A stretch of DNA of 6,226 nucleotides, from the NCBI GenBank assembly GCA_937858775.1, contig CALLYX010000374.1, positions 1 to 6,226 of the forward strand. The letters run 5' to 3'. The position numbers and the translations under genes are program-made. The notes beneath the pieces are model-generated. The model searched no databases. It saw nothing but the letters and a program-made list of their open reading frames with translations, and was not told the DNA's origin. Position 1 is the stretch's first letter. Each line of letters opens with the position of its first letter. The stretch comes from an uncultured bacterium. Its GTDB lineage: Bacteria; Auribacterota; Tritonobacteria; UBA1439. Below are positions 1 to 4,701 of the stretch, one piece after another.

Positions 1-213
1 GCCGAGCACCCCGGCCGCGCGCCGGCGGCTGTGAAGGTCGCCGCGCTTCCCGAGCGTGATCATCTTCTCGGCGAGGCGGCAGATCGCCTTCGCCTTACCC
101 TCGGTCGTGTGGATCCTCTCCGCCGTGAGGAGGCTGGACGCGGCGTTCGCGAGCATCGCGCGCAGATGCGCCGGGGTACGGTTCAGCTTCAGCGTGTTTT
201 TTCTGTGCCTCAT
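1..213 (-). CDS. rplQ: 50S ribosomal protein L17 (bL17), N-terminal part, cut by window edge
   Basis: L17 is a large-subunit protein near the peptide exit tunnel and is normally the last gene of the alpha operon. The 71 codons present begin MRHRKNTLKLNR, the near-invariant L17 opening (E. coli MRHRKSGRQLNR). They continue with the family's TTEGKAKAICRLAEKMITL helix region (residues 36-54) and GDLHSRRRAA (58-67). The family is usually about 115-200 residues, so roughly half or more lies beyond the window; the frame is open to base 1. The ATG at 213 was chosen because the protein starts exactly at the conserved MRHRK. A purine-rich stretch (GGGGAG, then AGAGA) lies just upstream. The gene follows rpoA by 33 nt and is probably co-transcribed with it. 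Identity is certain; the C-terminal length is unknown. Confidence 0.97.
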   Translation of the reverse strand, partial: MRHRKNTLKLNRTPAHLRAMLANAASSLLTAERIHTTEGKAKAICRLAEKMITLGKRGDLHSRRRAAGVLG

Positions 214-246
214 ATTCTCTATCCACTCCCCTCTCCCGGCGCGCCC

Positions 247-1260
247 CTATTCCGGCAGCTCCCCCGCCGGCGCACCGCCGCCGCCCGGCAGGTTCATCCC
301 CAGCGAGAGCCCCATCTCGGCGAGTTTCTCCTTTATCTCGGTGAGCGATTTCTTGCCGAAGTTGCGGTATTTCAACATCTCCGCCTCGGTTTTCCGCGTG
401 AGATCGCGCATCGTCTTGATGCCGGCCGCGTTGATGCAGTTGGCGGCCCGCACCGAAAGCTCTATCTCGGTGATGGGGGTGTTCAGCTTCCGCTCGAGCT
501 CGAACTCCTCCACCTCCTTCTTCTCCTGCAGCTCCTCCTCCTCGATCTTGACGGGGTGCTTGTCGTAGTCGACGAAGACCGTGAGGTGCTCCCTCAGGAT
601 GGAGGACGCGTGGATCAGGGCGTCCCCCGGCTTGATCCTTCCGTCCGTCCATATCTCGAGGATCAGCTTGTCGTAGTCGGTGATCCGCCCCACGCGCGTG
701 TCCTCGACGCGGTAGGCGACCCTCGTCACGGGGGTGAAGATCGCGTCGATCGGAATGACGCCTATCGTCTGCTCCTCCTTCTTGCTCGCCTCGGCCGGCT
801 GGTAGCCCCTCCCGATCTCGACCGTGAGGGAGGCGTCGAGGACGAGCTTCTTGTTCAGCGTGGCGATATGGTGCGCCGGGTTCACCACCTCGACGGTCCC
901 GTCGGTCGAGATATCCGCCGCCGTCACCTCCCCCTTCCTCTCCACCTTGAGCCCCAGGGTCTTCGGCTCCCTGCTGTGGGAGACCAGGAGGACCTTCTTC
1001 AGGTTGAGGATGATCTCCGTGACGTCCTCCACGACGCCGTCTATGGTGTCGAACTCGTGCAGCACCCCGGCGATCTTCACCGAGGTGATCGCCGCGCCCT
1101 CGAGCGAGGAGAGGAGAACCCTCCGAAGCGCGTTGCCGAGGGTGTGACCGTAGCCGCGCTCGAACGGCTCCGCGATGAATTTCGCGTACGTCTCCGTCGC
1201 CGTTCCCTCCTCGAGTATCAGCCGCTTGGGCATCTCGAACTTCGCCATGCGTATCACCAT
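247..1260 (-). CDS. rpoA: DNA-directed RNA polymerase subunit alpha
   Basis: The alpha subunit dimerises to nucleate RNA polymerase assembly, and its C-terminal domain binds promoter UP elements and activators. With the ATG at 1260 the protein has 337 residues, close to E. coli (329). The N-terminal domain shows the assembly motif GHTLGNALRR at about 38-47, followed by LLSSLEGAAI. A very acidic, charged linker at about 238-258 (EEEELQEKKEVEEFELER) leads to the C-terminal domain at about 259-325. There LSVRAANC keeps the DNA-contacting Arg, Asn and Cys (R271, N274, C275), and GKKSLTEIK keeps the Lys-Ser pair (304-305), equivalent to E. coli R265/N268/C269 and K298/S299. The E. coli Ser266 position is Ala. 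The tail is Gly/Pro-rich. An in-frame GTG at 1269 would add three residues but lies inside the ribosome binding site, so ATG 1260 is preferred; ATG 1248 is also possible. The gene starts 30 nt after rpsD and ends in TAG. Confidence 0.98.
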   Translation of the reverse strand: MVIRMAKFEMPKRLILEEGTATETYAKFIAEPFERGYGHTLGNALRRVLLSSLEGAAITSVKIAGVLHEFDTIDGVVEDVTEIILNLKKVLLVSHSREPKTLGLKVERKGEVTAADISTDGTVEVVNPAHHIATLNKKLVLDASLTVEIGRGYQPAEASKKEEQTIGVIPIDAIFTPVTRVAYRVEDTRVGRITDYDKLILEIWTDGRIKPGDALIHASSILREHLTVFVDYDKHPVKIEEEELQEKKEVEEFELERKLNTPITEIELSVRAANCINAAGIKTMRDLTRKTEAEMLKYRNFGKKSLTEIKEKLAEMGLSLGMNLPGGGGAPAGELPE

Positions 1261-1265
1261 GTCAG

Positions 1266-1274
1266 CCACCTCTC
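1266..1274 (-). promoter_or_regulatory. rpoA ribosome binding site that decides the start codon
   Basis: The transcript reads GAGAGGTGG here. Its GAGGTG part (1272-1267) is a perfect six-base match to the anti-Shine-Dalgarno sequence. Six bases (GCTGAC) separate it from ATG 1260, a good spacing. The in-frame GTG at 1269-1267 overlaps this element and has no comparable site of its own upstream, which argues against using it as the start. Confidence 0.8.
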
Positions 1275-1290
1275 TTTGTCTTCCGCGCGG

Positions 1291-1917
1291 TCACTTCGAG
1301 TAGAGTTCCACCACCAGCTGCACGTTGACCGGCACCTGGACATCCGCCTTCCCTGGCATCCGGATCACCGTTCCCTTGAACCCCTGCCGGTCCACTGAAA
1401 GCCAGGACGGGACCACCCGCTTCTCGGTCGCCTCGAAGCATCTCTTGGCCTCGGCGCGGAGCCGTTCCTTCGGCTTGAGGGCGATAGACTCCCCGGCCCT
1501 GCACTGGTAGGACGGTATGTTGACGGTCCGCCCCCCCACCAGGAAATGCCCGTGGGCGACCATCTGCCGCGCCTGCGCCCGCGAGGGGGCGAAGCCCATG
1601 CGGAAAACGACGTTGTCGAGCCTGGTCTCGAGGAGCCCCAGCAGTATCTCCGCTGTGACCCCCTTGCGCCGCTGCGCCTTCCTGAACATGATCCGGAACT
1701 GGTTCTCCAGCACGCCGTACATGCGGCGGAGGCGCTGCTTCTCCCTGAGTTGCTCGGCGTATACGGTCGGCTTGCGCCTCCGCGCGCCGTGCATCCCAGG
1801 CGCGGGGCGGCCGCGGTCTATCGCGCATTTCGCCATCTCGCATCGTGTGCCCTTCAGGAAGAGCTTCATCCCCTCCTGTCGGCAAAGCCGGCACACCGGA
1901 CCCGTGTTTCGTGCCAT
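1291..1917 (-). CDS. rpsD: 30S ribosomal protein S4 (uS4), zinc-binding form
   Basis: S4 is a primary 16S rRNA-binding protein that nucleates assembly of the small-subunit body. In several bacteria it also represses translation of its own operon. The 208-residue length is typical. Residues 9-31 carry a complete zinc knuckle, C9-x2-C12-x13-C26-x4-C31, as in Thermus-type S4. The S4 RNA-binding domain spans about 98-160, with TRLDNVVFRMGFAPSRAQAR (98-117) as its signature and HGHFLVGGRTVNIPSY following. The C-terminus VPVNVQLVVELYSK matches the family end. The start is ATG 1917, preceded by AGAGGAAGGGG at ribosome-binding distance. The gene lies after an unusually long 90-nt GC-rich spacer behind rpsK and before rpoA, the standard alpha-operon position. 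The intact cysteines suggest the ordinary zinc-containing version rather than a zinc-starvation paralogue. Confidence 0.98.
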   Translation of the reverse strand: MARNTGPVCRLCRQEGMKLFLKGTRCEMAKCAIDRGRPAPGMHGARRRKPTVYAEQLREKQRLRRMYGVLENQFRIMFRKAQRRKGVTAEILLGLLETRLDNVVFRMGFAPSRAQARQMVAHGHFLVGGRTVNIPSYQCRAGESIALKPKERLRAEAKRCFEATEKRVVPSWLSVDRQGFKGTVIRMPGKADVQVPVNVQLVVELYSK

Positions 1918-2007
1918 GGTATCCCCTTCCTCTCGACGCCGTGTTCGCCCGCGATCGCGGCGGCGCCCGGCGCCCGGCGGCGCGGGCCCGCAGCCCGGCG
2001 GGGCGCG
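1918..2007 (-). other. 90-nt GC-rich, repeat-containing spacer between rpsK and rpsD
   Basis: This is the longest gene-free stretch in the window. It is almost all G and C in its upstream two thirds. It contains a tandem 7-mer GGCGCCC x2 (1962-1975, plus strand), flanked on both sides by CGGCGG. It also has a 12-bp perfect palindrome CCGCGATCGCGG (1949-1960) and a 10-bp palindrome GCGGGCCCGC (1982-1991). In the transcript it can fold into several short GC stems, none followed by a U tract, so it does not look like an intrinsic terminator. The last ~25 nt before rpsD are purine-rich and hold the ribosome binding site. A role in setting S4 or rpoA expression is possible but unproven. Confidence 0.45.
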
Positions 2008-2415
2008 TTACACCCTCCGCCGCTTCGGCGGCCTGCACCCGTTGTGCGGAATGGGCGTCACATCCCTGATCGACGTGATCTGGAGCCCCGCGGCCTGAAG
2101 CGCCCTGATCGCGGACTCGCGGCCCGCCCCCGGCCCTTTCACGTTGACCTCGATCTCCCGCATCCCGTGAGCCAGCGCGCGCTTCCCGCAGTTGGTGGCG
2201 ACGACCGTCGCCGCGAAGGCGGTGCTCTTGCGCGCCCCCTTGAACCCCGAGGATCCCGCGCTCGCCCAGACCACCACGTTCCCCCTGCTGTCGGAGATGC
2301 TGACGATGGTGTTGTTGAACGACGCCAGGACATGGGCGATCCCGCGGGGGGCGCTGCGCCAGGCCTTCTTCCTCGCGGGTGCCTTCGGTCCCCTCTGCTC
2401 CCGTTCCTGTGCCAT
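2008..2415 (-). CDS. rpsK: 30S ribosomal protein S11 (uS11)
   Basis: S11 sits on the 30S platform, where it binds 16S rRNA near the mRNA exit (E-site) region. The 135-residue protein has a basic N-terminal extension (about 1-22), typical of the family. The core follows, with HVLASFNNTIVSISDSRGN (28-46), SAGSSGFKGARKSTAFAA (52-69) and VKGPGAGRESAIRAL (92-106). The C-terminus DVTPIPHNGCRPPKRRRV is nearly invariant; its Asn-Gly (125-126) is the site of isoaspartate formation known in E. coli S11. The start is ATG 2415, with GAGGGAG placed 3 nt before it in a long GA-rich run. It follows rpsM by 35 nt and precedes rpsD, the usual alpha-operon order. I see nothing abnormal in it. Confidence 0.98.
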   Translation of the reverse strand: MAQEREQRGPKAPARKKAWRSAPRGIAHVLASFNNTIVSISDSRGNVVVWASAGSSGFKGARKSTAFAATVVATNCGKRALAHGMREIEVNVKGPGAGRESAIRALQAAGLQITSIRDVTPIPHNGCRPPKRRRV

Positions 2416-2450
2416 TATCTCCCTCTCTCCCCTTCCTAAGGGCGCGCGCC

Positions 2451-2849
2451 TTATGCGATCTCGCCCTGCTTCTTCATGGACGCCTTGCGCTTCACGCCGA
2501 CGGTCTTCCTGGGCCCCTTCCTCGTCCTGGCGTTGGTGCTCGTCCGCTGGCCGCGGACCGGCAGCCCGCGGCGGTGCCGCAGCCCGCGGTAACTGCCGAT
2601 GCCCATGAGGCGCTTGATGTTCGCGGCCACCTCCCGGCGCAGGTCCCCCTCGACCCGGCAGGTGCCCTGGATCACCGAGGCGATCTTCGCGACCTCCTCC
2701 TCGGTAAGGTCCTTGGCCCTCGTGTCCGGGTTGACCCCGGCCTCGGCTATGACCTTCGCCGATTTCGCCGGGCCGATCCCGTAGATGTAGGTGAGGGCCG
2801 CCTCGATCCTTTTCTCCTTCGGTATGTCGACGCCTACGATACGCGGCAT
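2451..2849 (-). CDS. rpsM: 30S ribosomal protein S13 (uS13)
   Basis: S13 is in the head of the small subunit; it contacts 50S through an intersubunit bridge and touches P-site tRNA with its C-terminal tail. The protein is 132 residues, close to the usual 115-130. It opens MPRIVGVDIPKEKRIEAALT, followed by YIYGIGPAKSAKVI (21-34), the conserved helix-hairpin region. RHRRGLPVRGQRTSTNARTR (91-110) is the diagnostic family motif, followed by KGPRKTV and a Lys-rich tail. The frame is open upstream to 2990, but the conserved N-terminus and an excellent AAGGAG site fix the start at ATG 2849. In E. coli this gene is first in the alpha operon and its leader is the target of S4 repression. Here it lies 65 nt behind rpmJ. 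Confidence 0.98.
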   Translation of the reverse strand: MPRIVGVDIPKEKRIEAALTYIYGIGPAKSAKVIAEAGVNPDTRAKDLTEEEVAKIASVIQGTCRVEGDLRREVAANIKRLMGIGSYRGLRHRRGLPVRGQRTSTNARTRKGPRKTVGVKRKASMKKQGEIA

Positions 2850-2856
2850 GTCACTG

Positions 2857-2862
2857 CTCCTT
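2857..2862 (-). promoter_or_regulatory. rpsM ribosome binding site (AAGGAG), fixes the S13 start
   Basis: The transcript reads AAGGAG followed by seven bases (CAGTGAC) and then ATG 2849. It is the clearest Shine-Dalgarno element in the window. It rules out the in-frame upstream extension to 2990, which would run through the rpmJ coding region. Confidence 0.85.
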
Positions 2863-2875
2863 CTTCCCGAACACC

Positions 2876-2905
2876 GCCCGGATTCGGATCCTGGGCCGGA
2901 GGCCC
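2876..2905 (-). promoter_or_regulatory. Two mutually exclusive hairpins in the rpmJ-rpsM leader (candidate translational control element)
   Basis: In the transcript, hairpin A pairs GGGCC (2905-2901) with GGCCC (2897-2893) around a UCC loop. Hairpin B pairs GCCC-GGAU (2896-2893 and 2891-2888, with A2892 bulged) with AUCC-GGGC (2883-2876) around a CCGA loop, giving eight base pairs. Both need bases 2893-2896, so only one can form at a time. Hairpin B ends 13 nt before the rpsM AAGGAG. The hairpin A loop region CUCC (2901-2898) is complementary to GGAG of that site, though four bases is weak evidence. No U tract follows, so it is not an intrinsic terminator. In E. coli the leader at this position folds into a pseudoknot bound by S4; a similar role here is inference. 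Confidence 0.35.
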
Positions 2906-2914
2906 CGGACCGCC

Positions 2915-3028
2915 TCAGCCCTGGCGCTGCTTGTGCCGCGGGTTGGTACAGAGCACCCGCACCACCCCCTTGCGGCGGACGATCTTGCACTTCTCGCAGA
3001 TCCTGCGCACCGATGCCCTGACCTTCAT
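2915..3028 (-). CDS. rpmJ: 50S ribosomal protein L36 (bL36), zinc-binding form
   Basis: L36 is the smallest large-subunit protein and helps organise 23S rRNA near the L7/L12 stalk base. Translation of this short frame gives 37 residues, the standard length, starting MKVRASVRRICEKCKIVRRK and ending CTNPRHKQRQG. The zinc ligands are all present as C11-x2-C14-x12-C27-x4-H32, so this is the zinc-containing form. The start is ATG 3028, preceded in the transcript by AGAGGGGAG; the stop is TGA. It lies 38 nt after infA and 65 nt before rpsM, the normal infA-rpmJ-rpsM order. Confidence 0.98.
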   Translation of the reverse strand: MKVRASVRRICEKCKIVRRKGVVRVLCTNPRHKQRQG

Positions 3029-3066
3029 GGCTCCCCTCTCATCCCGCCCATCCGCGCCGGCCCCCC

Positions 3067-3288
3067 TCACTTGACGCGGTAGATGATCCTCGCCTTGGAA
3101 AGGTCGTACGGCGACATCTCGAGCAGCACCTTGTCGCCGGGCAGGATCCTGATGAAATGCATCCGCATCCGCCCCGAGATATGGGCGAGGACCCGGTGCC
3201 CCCCCGCGATATCCACCCTGAACATGGTGTTGGGGAGCACCTCCGCCACTATCCCCTCGACCTTTATCGCCTCTTCTTTTTTAGGCAT
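3067..3288 (-). CDS. infA: Translation initiation factor IF-1
   Basis: IF-1 binds the ribosomal A site during initiation and works with IF-2 and IF-3 to select the initiator tRNA and start codon. The 73-residue protein is a single S1/OB-fold domain. It starts MPKKEEAIKVEG, then VLPNTMFRVDIAGGHRVLAH (17-36), SGRMR (38-42), IRILPGDKV (46-54) and ends SPYDLSKARIIYRVK, all standard IF-1 segments. The ATG at 3288 lies inside the end of map (25-nt overlap). A GAGGTG site sits five bases upstream, also within map, so initiation is probably coupled to map translation. Codons 3-4 are AAA AAA, which is unusual in this GC-rich DNA; they create both an A-rich, unstructured start and a slippery heptamer in the map frame. 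Identity is certain. Confidence 0.98.
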   Translation of the reverse strand: MPKKEEAIKVEGIVAEVLPNTMFRVDIAGGHRVLAHISGRMRMHFIRILPGDKVLLEMSPYDLSKARIIYRVK

Positions 3289-4025
3289 GTGAGCACCTCG
3301 GGCCCGTCGTCCGTGATCGCGATCGTGTCCTCCCAATGCGCCGACGGCCTGCCGTCCATCGTGACGACGGTCCATCCGTCCGATAGGACCCGCACCGCGT
3401 GCGTGCCCGCGTTGAGCATCGCCTCCACGGCGAACGTCATTCCGGCCTTCAGCCGCGGCCCGGTGCCCGGCGTGCCGTAGTTCGGTATCTGCGGGTCCTC
3501 GTGCAGCCGGGACCCTATCCCGTGGCCGACGTAATCCCTCACCACCGAGAAGCCGTTCGCGGCGGCGCGGCCCTCGATGGCGTGCGAGAGGTCGTGGAGC
3601 CATCCCCCGGCGACGGCCTTCCCGATCGCGTCCTCCACGGCGAACCGCGCCGCATCCAGAAGGCGCCCGTTCTCCGAGGCCCCCCCCCCGGCCGCGAAGG
3701 TGCGCGCCATGTCGGCGAAGTAGCCGTCGTACTCGACACCCACGTCGAGGCTGACGATGTCCCCGGCGGCGAGCCTCCTGCGCCCCGGGATGCCGTGCAC
3801 GACCTCCTCGTTCACCGAGACGCAGATGCTCGCCGGGTAGCCCCGGTACCCCTTGAACGCCGAGCGCGCCCCGCACCCCCTGATGAACGCCTCGGCCGCC
3901 CGGTCCAGCTCGGCGGTCGTCACGCCCGGGGCGATCATCCCCCCGACCGCCGCCATCAACTCGGCGGTTATGGCGCCGGAGACCCGCATCTTGTCTATCT
4001 CTGAGGCGGATTTGATTATTATCAT
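3264..4025 (-). CDS. map: Methionine aminopeptidase, type I
   Basis: The enzyme removes the initiator methionine from new proteins when the second residue is small; it is a cytosolic two-metal hydrolase acting at the ribosome. The 253 residues form a complete pita-bread domain, the usual type Ia length, without an N-terminal zinc-finger extension. All five metal ligands are visible: D94 (VSLDVGV), D105 (YFADMARTF), H168 (YVGHGIG), E201 (TFAVEAM) and E232 (HWEDTIAIT). The catalytic-site histidines H77 (VVHGIP) and H175 (RLHEDPQIPNYG) are also present. The start ATG 4025 overlaps the adk stop as ATGA, and no strong ribosome binding site precedes it, so translation is probably coupled to adk. 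The end overlaps infA by 25 nt. A run of ten G in the coding strand encodes Gly113-115 in a surface loop, a possible indel hotspot. Identity is certain. Confidence 0.98.
   Translation of the reverse strand: MIIIKSASEIDKMRVSGAITAELMAAVGGMIAPGVTTAELDRAAEAFIRGCGARSAFKGYRGYPASICVSVNEEVVHGIPGRRRLAAGDIVSLDVGVEYDGYFADMARTFAAGGGASENGRLLDAARFAVEDAIGKAVAGGWLHDLSHAIEGRAAANGFSVVRDYVGHGIGSRLHEDPQIPNYGTPGTGPRLKAGMTFAVEAMLNAGTHAVRVLSDGWTVVTMDGRPSAHWEDTIAITDDGPEVLTCLKKKRR
3276..3282 (-). other. A AAA AAG slippery heptamer in the map frame within the map/infA overlap
   Basis: Read in map, the codons are CTA AAA AAG AAG AGG CGA TAA, so A AAA AAG is phased as X XXY YYZ, the pattern used for -1 frameshifting in E. 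coli dnaX. A shift of -1 moves the ribosome into the infA frame, which would give Map (through its second Lys, residue 250) joined to IF-1 from Glu5. A GAGGTG element (3299-3294) lies 11 nt upstream; in dnaX a Shine-Dalgarno-like element about 10 nt upstream stimulates the shift. I see no good hairpin at the usual 5-9 nt downstream. The site may simply result from two Lys codons at the start of infA. The sequence is certain; use as a frameshift site is speculative. Confidence 0.3.
3294..3299 (-). promoter_or_regulatory. infA ribosome binding site (GAGGTG) inside map
   Basis: The transcript reads GAGGTG, a perfect six-base anti-Shine-Dalgarno match, then CTCAC, then ATG 3288. It encodes Glu-Val near the end of map. 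Together with the conserved IF-1 N-terminus it fixes the infA start, although the frame is open much further upstream. Confidence 0.8.
3680..3689 (-). repeat. G10 homopolymer within map
   Basis: Ten consecutive C on the plus strand (G in the coding strand) encode Gly-Gly-Gly and the first base of Ala116. The reading frame of map is intact at this length. It is the longest homopolymer I noticed in the window; an eight-base run in secY (5823-5830) is the next. Confidence 0.9.
4022..4025 (-). other. ATGA stop/start overlap of adk and map
   Basis: The transcript reads ATGA, where ATG is the map start and TGA the adk stop. With only a weak GGGGCGGG upstream of map, termination-reinitiation coupling is the likely mode of map translation. 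Confidence 0.85.
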
Positions 4026-4675
4026 TCCCGCCCCAGCGCCCGCATGATCTGCATGAACGTCCCCTGCACCGGGGCGTCGCTGTTCACCGTGGCGAGGATA
4101 CCCTTTGCGCGGTAATACTCTATGAGCGGGGCCGTCTGCTCCGAGTAGACCTTGAGCCGGTTGCGCACGGTCTCCTCCGAGTCGTCCCGCCTCTGCTCCA
4201 GCGCCCCCCCGCAAGCGTCGCAGACCCCCTCCTTCTTCGGGGGGACGTTGACGACATGGTAATTCGCGCCGCACGACTTGCAGACCCGCCTCCCGCCGAG
4301 GCGCTGGAGGACCACGTCCTCGTGGGCCTTCATGTAGAAGACACGGTCGAGCGCCTGCCCGAGCCCGGCGAGAATGGCGTCGAGCCCCTCCGCCTGGGGC
4401 AGCGTCCGGGGGAAGCCGTCCAGGAGGAAGCCGCGGCCCCGGCAGTCGTCCATCGAGAGGCGCTCGCGCACCAGGGCGACGGTGACGTCGTCGGGCACCA
4501 GGTTCCCCTTCCCCCAGTAGCGGTCGTGGGCGGCCACGCCGAGGCCGGTCCCGGCCTTGTACGCCTCCCGGAACATATTCCCGGTCGAGATATGCGGGAT
4601 GCGGAACTCATCGCAGAGCACCTTCGCCTGCGACCCCTTTCCCGCCCCCGGGGGGCCCAGCAGTATGATCCTCAT
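4022..4675 (-). CDS. adk: Adenylate kinase, long form with four-cysteine zinc lid
   Basis: Adenylate kinase interconverts ATP + AMP and 2 ADP, keeping the adenylate pool balanced in the cytosol. The 217 residues match the long bacterial form. The P-loop is GPPGAGKG (7-14), the AMP-binding segment is ISTGNMFR (29-36), and FLLDGFPRTLPQAE (83-96) is the family signature. The LID begins at GGRR and holds C132-x2-C135-x16-C152-x2-C155, a complete structural zinc site as in Gram-positive and many other bacteria. Arginines of the phosphate site follow in RRDDSEETVRNRL (162-174). Residue 33 is Asn (codon AAT), where nearly all relatives have Asp. The start is ATG 4675, directly before the conserved RIILLGPPGAGKG; its ribosome binding site is weak (GGGG, 8 nt upstream). 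It lies 26 nt after secY and shares ATGA with map. Confidence 0.98.
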   Translation of the reverse strand: MRIILLGPPGAGKGSQAKVLCDEFRIPHISTGNMFREAYKAGTGLGVAAHDRYWGKGNLVPDDVTVALVRERLSMDDCRGRGFLLDGFPRTLPQAEGLDAILAGLGQALDRVFYMKAHEDVVLQRLGGRRVCKSCGANYHVVNVPPKKEGVCDACGGALEQRRDDSEETVRNRLKVYSEQTAPLIEYYRAKGILATVNSDAPVQGTFMQIMRALGRE

Positions 4676-4701
4676 GCCATATACCCCGTGTCCGAACGCC
4701 G

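Noticed and set aside
31..1398. Long plus-strand open frame (455 codons) opposite rpoA
   Set aside because: It lies antisense to rplQ, rpoA and rpsD, has very low-complexity Leu/Arg/Asp/Glu composition, no recognisable domain and no ribosome binding site. It is a by-product of GC-rich codon use on the real strand.
1949..1960. Palindrome CCGCGATCGCGG as a regulator operator or a GCGATCGC-type repeat
   Set aside because: It occurs once in the window, inside very GC-rich spacer where such palindromes arise easily. There is no second copy and no promoter nearby.
1546..2439. Plus-strand open frame (297 codons) opposite rpsD and rpsK
   Set aside because: It covers two real genes and their spacer in antisense, and its composition (Arg, Pro, Ala) is typical of GC-rich shadow frames.
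2893..2905. GC hairpin after rpmJ as an intrinsic terminator
   Set aside because: The stem is only five pairs and no U tract follows in the transcript; rpsM follows directly with a strong ribosome binding site.
3235..3299. 9-bp direct repeat GAGCACCTC at 3235-3243 and 3291-3299
   Set aside because: Both copies are explained by coding and ribosome binding needs (Glu-Val-Leu codons in infA and map). There is no further similarity around them, so it is likely chance.
3067..3876. infA frame open about 590 nt upstream through map
   Set aside because: The upstream part is a shifted reading of map with no family features. The IF-1 N-terminus and the GAGGTG site fix ATG 3288.
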